From an uncultured Cloacibacillus sp. (GTDB taxonomy: Bacteria; Synergistota; Synergistia; Synergistales; Synergistaceae), in the NCBI GenBank assembly GCA_900544635.1, contig UQVV01000049.1, forward strand, positions 1-10,131: a DNA stretch of 10,131 nt, written 5' to 3'. Under the pieces are notes generated by a model. It saw nothing but the letters and a program-made list of their open reading frames with translations, was not told where the DNA came from and searched no databases. The position numbers and the translations under genes were made by a program. This document shows, in pieces, positions 6,582 through 10,131 of the stretch (the stretch's first letter is position 1; the number at the start of each line of letters is the position of its first letter).

Positions 6582-7244
6582 TTATCCGAACTTAACGGAG
6601 TCCAGCGTGCCGGTGCGCTTCACGGCCTCCCACTGGCGCTTTACCTCCTGTATGTCTATCCAGGTCAGATGCTTCGGGCTGCCCTCCTTAGAGCTCGCGT
6701 TGCGCAGCAGGTAGCTCGGGTGGAACATCGGCATGACCGCCGCGCCGCGCCATTCGAACCAGCGGCCGCGCAGCTTCGTTATGCCCTCCGTCGTCTGGAG
6801 CATCCAGCGCGTCGGCGTGTTGCCGAGCAGCACGATCAGCATCGGGTTGATGAGCATTATCTGCGTCTGTAGATGCCGCCCGCACATCACGCTCTCCTCC
6901 GGGGTCGGCACGCGGTTTCCCGGCGGCCTGCACTTGACTATGTTCGTTATATAGACCTCTTTGCGGCTGATTCCCGCGGCGTTCAGTATCTGCGTGAGAA
7001 GCTGGCCAGCGCGCCCGACGAACGGCAGCCCCTGCTCGTCCTCGTCCGCGCCGGGCCCTTCGCCTATGAACATCAGCTTACTGTCCGGGTCTCCGTCGCC
7101 GAATACGACCTTGTGGCGCGTCTCCGCGAGCGGGCAGGCGGTACAGGCGAGGGTGCTTTTCCACGTCTCGTCCCAGAGCGTGCGCTTCACCGCGGCGCGC
7201 TCCTCGGGCGACAGCTTCAGAAGAACTTCCCTCTCTTCGCTCAT
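6582..7244 (-). CDS. Family 4 uracil-DNA glycosylase ([4Fe-4S] type)
   Basis: This enzyme removes uracil from DNA after cytosine deamination or dUMP incorporation, starting base excision repair. The 220-residue protein carries motif A at 61-80 (GEGPGADEDEQGLPFVGRAG), four cluster cysteines (Cys34 and Cys37 in CTACPL, Cys105 in KCRPPGNR, Cys121 in VMCGRHL), and motif B HPSYLL (175-180). This is the family 4 pattern, distinct from Ung family 1. The ATG at 7244 overlaps the stop of the upstream P-loop gene as ATGA and has GGAGG 7 bases before it. It is the only DNA-repair gene in an otherwise envelope-directed block. I see no damage-response operator in front of it, so it probably shares the operon's constitutive expression. 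Confidence 0.95.
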   Translation of the reverse strand: MSEEREVLLKLSPEERAAVKRTLWDETWKSTLACTACPLAETRHKVVFGDGDPDSKLMFIGEGPGADEDEQGLPFVGRAGQLLTQILNAAGISRKEVYITNIVKCRPPGNRVPTPEESVMCGRHLQTQIMLINPMLIVLLGNTPTRWMLQTTEGITKLRGRWFEWRGAAVMPMFHPSYLLRNASSKEGSPKHLTWIDIQEVKRQWEAVKRTGTLDSVKFG

Positions 7245-8077
7245 ACGACCACCTCCGCGATGACTACGTTGACGCTCTTCACGTCGAGGCCGGTGAAGTA
7301 GCGCAGGCTCGCCGCGATGCGCTCTTTGACGAGCGACGCGACGCCGATGAGGTTTTTGTCGCCCACCGTGACTGTGAGCTTGAGGTCGATCGAGAGCGTC
7401 TCTTCCTCGCCAGGCGAGGCCTTGACCTCGTTGACCTTGACGACCTGCGAGGTGCGCCCCGCTATGAACGAGGCGAGCTGCTCTATCGCCTCCGTCTCTA
7501 TATGCACTTCGCCGTAAAAGCTGAACGGCGGGCGGACGATGGTCTTCTCGCCCTCGTGCTTGTCCTTCGACTTCCAGAATACGCGCAGCTGGCCGACGAG
7601 CTTGCCGGCGAAATTTTTGCGCACGAGCACGTGCGAGACGGGGATGACGTGCTGCCCCTTGCCGAAGCGCTCGCGCCGCGCCTTGACGATTTCTTCTGGC
7701 GTCGCCACGTCCTCTATGTGGACTATTTGCTCCGGCGCGGGAAGGTCGAGTTTTTTCAGAATCTTCAGCGCCATGTTGTCAGAGGTCGCGATGACCATGA
7801 CCGAGCAAGGCGCGACGGAACGGAAGTAGGAGACGACCTCGCGGCGGTGGTCGTCGAACTCGAAGAGCGCACGGCGGATCGCGCTTATTTGGTTGCGCTC
7901 GGACTTCGCGCTCTTGCCGCATACGATGCTGCCCTTGTGTATCACGAGGCCGTCGTCGATGATATAGTCCGCGCCCACCAGCGACGCGACGAGCTGCGCG
8001 CGCTGGCTCTTGCCTGTCCCGGCCGGGCCGACGAAAGCGGATGTTTTTATTCCTGGGATAAAAGCGCCTCCCGCCAT
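7241..8077 (-). CDS. P-loop NTPase with C-terminal Asp23/Gls24-like domain, function unknown
   Basis: I do not recognise a named gene for this 278-residue protein. A Walker A motif GPAGTGKS is at 17-24, followed by YIIDDGLVIHKGS (38-50), AGKS-like CGKSAKSE (53-60), the strand ending ATSDNM (97-102) and HIEDVATPEEI (120-130). No transmembrane segment or signal peptide is seen. From about 178 to the end it resembles the Asp23/Gls24 (YloU-type) fold: GEVHIETEAIEQLASFIAG, a SIDLKLTV strand, a helix, then TGLDVKSVNVVI. Asp23/Gls24 proteins are known from Gram-positive envelope stress and cell surface biology and are usually stand-alone. The ATG at 8077 follows the murA TAG directly and its stop overlaps udg. 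A nucleotide-dependent envelope or regulatory role is inferred from position only. The P-loop is clear, the Asp23 assignment is good but rests on pattern memory. Confidence 0.8.
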   Translation of the reverse strand: MAGGAFIPGIKTSAFVGPAGTGKSQRAQLVASLVGADYIIDDGLVIHKGSIVCGKSAKSERNQISAIRRALFEFDDHRREVVSYFRSVAPCSVMVIATSDNMALKILKKLDLPAPEQIVHIEDVATPEEIVKARRERFGKGQHVIPVSHVLVRKNFAGKLVGQLRVFWKSKDKHEGEKTIVRPPFSFYGEVHIETEAIEQLASFIAGRTSQVVKVNEVKASPGEEETLSIDLKLTVTVGDKNLIGVASLVKERIAASLRYFTGLDVKSVNVVIAEVVV

Positions 8078-9370
8078 CTATTCCACCGCCGGCTCCGCTA
8101 TCTCTATCTCGGCGCCGAGCGAGCGGAATTTCTCGACGAGCCCTTCGTAGCCGCGCCATACATGCTCAAGGCCGCGCACCGTCGTCTTTCCGTCCGCCTC
8201 GAGGCCGAGCATGATGAGCGCAGCCCCGGCGCGCAGGTTCGACGAGAGCACCTCGGCTCCGGTCAGCTTGCTGACGCCCGTGACTATCGCCACGTTGTCC
8301 TGGACCTCTATCTTCGCGCCCATTTTTCTGAATTCGTCTATGTGTAGCAGGCGAGAATCGAATACGCTCTCGTGTATGACGCTGTTGCCGTTCGCGAGCG
8401 TCAGCAGCGCCATCATCTGCGGCTGCGTGTCGGTCGGGAAGCCTGGGTAGGGCAGGGTCTTGACCGTGACGCCCTGAAGCGGCCCCTTCCATTTGGCGGT
8501 TATCTCGCCGTTGAAGACGTCGATGTCCGCGCCGGCCTCCTCCATCTTGTTGAGGACCGATTCGAGGAATTCCGGCGCGATGCCGCGCACGGTGACGCAG
8601 CCCTTCGTTATGACTCCGGCCATGAGGTAGGTCGCCGCCTCTATGCGGTCGGGGATTATCTCGCCGCTCGCGGAGTGCAGTTCGTTCATGCCGGTTATGC
8701 GGATTATCTCGGTGCCGTCGCCCTTTATCTGCACGCCCATGAGACGCAGTATTTCCGCAAGATTGGAAATCTCCGGCTCCTTAGCTGCGTTTTCTATAAA
8801 GGTCGTGCCTTCGGCGAGCGACGCCGCCATCATTAAATTCTCAGTCGCGCCGACCGACGGGAAGTCGAGCGTTATCGTCGCGCCCTTGAGCCGTCCCGCG
8901 GTCGCGGTCACGGCCCCGCCCTTCAGTTCGATGTCCGCGCCCATTTTCGCGAGCCCCTTGAGGTGGAAGTCGAGCGGGCGGCTTCCGAGGTCGCAGCCTC
9001 CGGGCAGCGGCATGACGGCGCGTCCGCATCTTGCGGTGAGCGGGCCGAGGACGAGCGACGAGGCGCGCATTTTGCGCACGAGCTCGACGGGAGTCTCGCA
9101 CTCTATTTCGTCAGGGACGTTTATCGTCATGCAGCCGTTTTCAAATTCCACCTCCGCACCGAGATGGCACAGCAGGCGGCACATGGTCCGGATGTCGTAA
9201 AGGTCGGGCACGCATTCGAGCCTCAGGCTCTGCCCGCGCAGCAGTATCGCTGCGGCCATTACGGGGAGCGCCGCGTTCTTCGCGCCCTGTACGTTTATCG
9301 TGCCGGCGAGCGGCCTGCCGCCCGTCAGCGTCATTTCGTCAGCTAGTCTCTTCTCTCCGTGCGTCCCCAT
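8078..9370 (-). CDS. murA: UDP-N-acetylglucosamine 1-carboxyvinyltransferase
   Basis: MurA transfers enolpyruvate from phosphoenolpyruvate to UDP-GlcNAc, the first committed cytoplasmic step of peptidoglycan synthesis. The 430-residue protein has the substrate-binding GAKNAALP (29-36, Lys31-Asn32), MRASSLVLGPL (101-111) and the active-site loop PLPGGCDLGSRPLDFH (121-136). Its Cys126 corresponds to E. coli Cys115, the fosfomycin target, so the enzyme is predicted to be of the fosfomycin-sensitive Cys type. PTDTQPQ lies in the second domain, and near the C-terminus HVWRGYEGL matches the family's RGYE segment. The ATG at 9370 abuts the wecB TAA; AAGGAGAG lies some 13 bases upstream, rather far. 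An internal ATG (residue 13, at 9334) is a possible alternative, since E. coli MurA has a shorter N-terminus than the first choice. The stop abuts the next gene's ATG. Confidence 0.96.
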   Translation of the reverse strand: MGTHGEKRLADEMTLTGGRPLAGTINVQGAKNAALPVMAAAILLRGQSLRLECVPDLYDIRTMCRLLCHLGAEVEFENGCMTINVPDEIECETPVELVRKMRASSLVLGPLTARCGRAVMPLPGGCDLGSRPLDFHLKGLAKMGADIELKGGAVTATAGRLKGATITLDFPSVGATENLMMAASLAEGTTFIENAAKEPEISNLAEILRLMGVQIKGDGTEIIRITGMNELHSASGEIIPDRIEAATYLMAGVITKGCVTVRGIAPEFLESVLNKMEEAGADIDVFNGEITAKWKGPLQGVTVKTLPYPGFPTDTQPQMMALLTLANGNSVIHESVFDSRLLHIDEFRKMGAKIEVQDNVAIVTGVSKLTGAEVLSSNLRAGAALIMLGLEADGKTTVRGLEHVWRGYEGLVEKFRSLGAEIEIAEPAVE

Positions 9371-10131
9371 TTAATTAAGCAGACTCTCCTTCAAGGTTTC
9401 GGCGATTTTCAGCGACGCCGTGCCGTCGCCGAAGGGCTGCGCGGCGCAGCGGCGTTCTATCGCCGGTATCGCCTCCGCGTCTTCAAGCAGATTCAGCGCG
9501 GCTTCTCTTATCCTGTCCCTGTCCACTCCGACGAGCACGCCGCTGCCGTGCTCCACGGCTTCTGGGCGCTCGGTCACTTCGCGCAGGATGAGGAGGGGTT
9601 TCTTTATCGCGGAGGCTTCCTCCTGCACTCCGCCGCTGTCGCTCAGGATGAATTTCGAACTGTTCATAGCCCATACGAAGTCCGGGTAGTCGAGAGGGTC
9701 GCAGAGTATGACCTTGCCGCGCCCGTCGAGGTGTTTATGTATAATCTCGCGCACGGCGGGATTTTTATGCATCGGCACGACCATCCAAAGCTCGGGATGC
9801 GCGTCGAGTATGTCGGTGAGCGCGGAGCAGATTCCCTCAAGCGGCGCGCCCCAAGACTCGCGCCTGTGCGCCGTTACGAGCACGAACGGCGCGCCGTCGG
9901 GCAGCGCCTTCAGCTCTTCGCAGTCCGGCTTCGTGCGCGCGGCGACGGTGTAGAAAAGCGCGTCGATGACGGTGTTGCCCGTGACGCTTATCGCGCTCTC
10001 CGCCATTCCCTCTTTTCTGAGGTTCTCGGCGGCGAGCTCGGTCGGAGCGAAGCCCCAGGCCGCGAACTTGTCTACGAGGACGCGGTTCATCTCCTCAGGG
10101 AAAGGCAGGCGCATGTTCCAGCTGCGCAGCC
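9371..10131 (-). CDS. wecB: UDP-N-acetylglucosamine 2-epimerase, C-terminal part (cut by window edge)
   Basis: The non-hydrolysing epimerase interconverts UDP-GlcNAc and UDP-ManNAc, supplying ManNAc for surface polysaccharides. The reading frame is open to the right edge: residues LRSWN precede the first in-frame ATG (10114), and these with RLPFPEEMNR continue the family's GLR(T/S)...P(W/F)PEE motif, so that ATG is not the true start. About 252 residues are visible. Landmarks are VTGNTVIDAL, VTAHRRESWG, LSDSGGVQEEAS and REVTERPEAVEHGSGVLVG, all standard in WecB/MnaA. Its stop is followed at once by the murA ATG, so both UDP-GlcNAc-using enzymes are translationally linked. The specific glycan it serves cannot be told from this window. 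Confidence 0.94.
   Translation of the reverse strand, partial: LRSWNMRLPFPEEMNRVLVDKFAAWGFAPTELAAENLRKEGMAESAISVTGNTVIDALFYTVAARTKPDCEELKALPDGAPFVLVTAHRRESWGAPLEGICSALTDILDAHPELWMVVPMHKNPAVREIIHKHLDGRGKVILCDPLDYPDFVWAMNSSKFILSDSGGVQEEASAIKKPLLILREVTERPEAVEHGSGVLVGVDRDRIREAALNLLEDAEAIPAIERRCAAQPFGDGTASLKIAETLKESLLN

Noticed and set aside
7502..8347. Plus-strand open frame of 281 codons opposite the P-loop/Asp23 gene and murA
   Set aside because: It has no recognisable domain, and the minus-strand frames carry clear motifs.
9371..10114. wecB as a complete gene starting at the ATG at 10114
   Set aside because: Codons upstream of this ATG continue a conserved WecB motif to the window edge, so the gene is truncated by the window and not short.

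Overview
This window is a GC-rich bacterial chromosomal segment in which every supported gene lies on the minus strand, so transcription runs from the right end (10131) to the left end (1). Coding density is very high. The only sizeable gaps are about 160 bases upstream of arginine deiminase (1595-1756) and about 70 bases between the two arginine-pathway genes (287-355).

Right to left, 10131 to 1757 holds a tight nine-gene block: wecB (partial; UDP-GlcNAc 2-epimerase), murA (first step of peptidoglycan precursor synthesis), an unnamed protein with an N-terminal P-loop and a C-terminal Asp23/Gls24-like domain, a family 4 uracil-DNA glycosylase, then uppS, cdsA, dxr, rseP and ispG. The junctions are overlaps of 4 or 14 bases, direct abutments (stop followed at once by start) or gaps of 7 and 27 bases, so the block is probably one operon with translational coupling. 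Its theme is the cell envelope. Dxr and IspG are two steps of the MEP isoprenoid pathway, and UppS turns isoprenoid units into the undecaprenyl carrier lipid. MurA and WecB make UDP-sugar precursors that such carriers serve, CdsA makes CDP-diacylglycerol for phospholipids, and RseP is an intramembrane site-2 protease. The order uppS-cdsA-dxr-rseP-ispG is a widespread bacterial arrangement.

Left of a 162-base regulatory gap is a second unit, arcA (arginine deiminase) followed by the start of an ornithine carbamoyltransferase (arcB, cut by the window edge). Together these convert arginine to citrulline and then to ornithine plus carbamoyl phosphate, which yields ATP if a carbamate kinase follows outside the window. 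The gap contains a sigma-70-like promoter overlapped by a perfect 9+9 inverted repeat whose arms are 21 bases apart, which looks like an operator.

The organism is probably an amino-acid-fermenting anaerobe. The GC-rich composition, MEP pathway, arginine deiminase pathway and P-loop/Asp23 protein would fit Synergistota or a related Firmicutes/Negativicutes lineage. This is inference from gene content only and is not firm. No RNA genes, mobile elements or CRISPR arrays were seen. The items most worth a second look are the P-loop/Asp23 fusion and the palindromic arcA operator.
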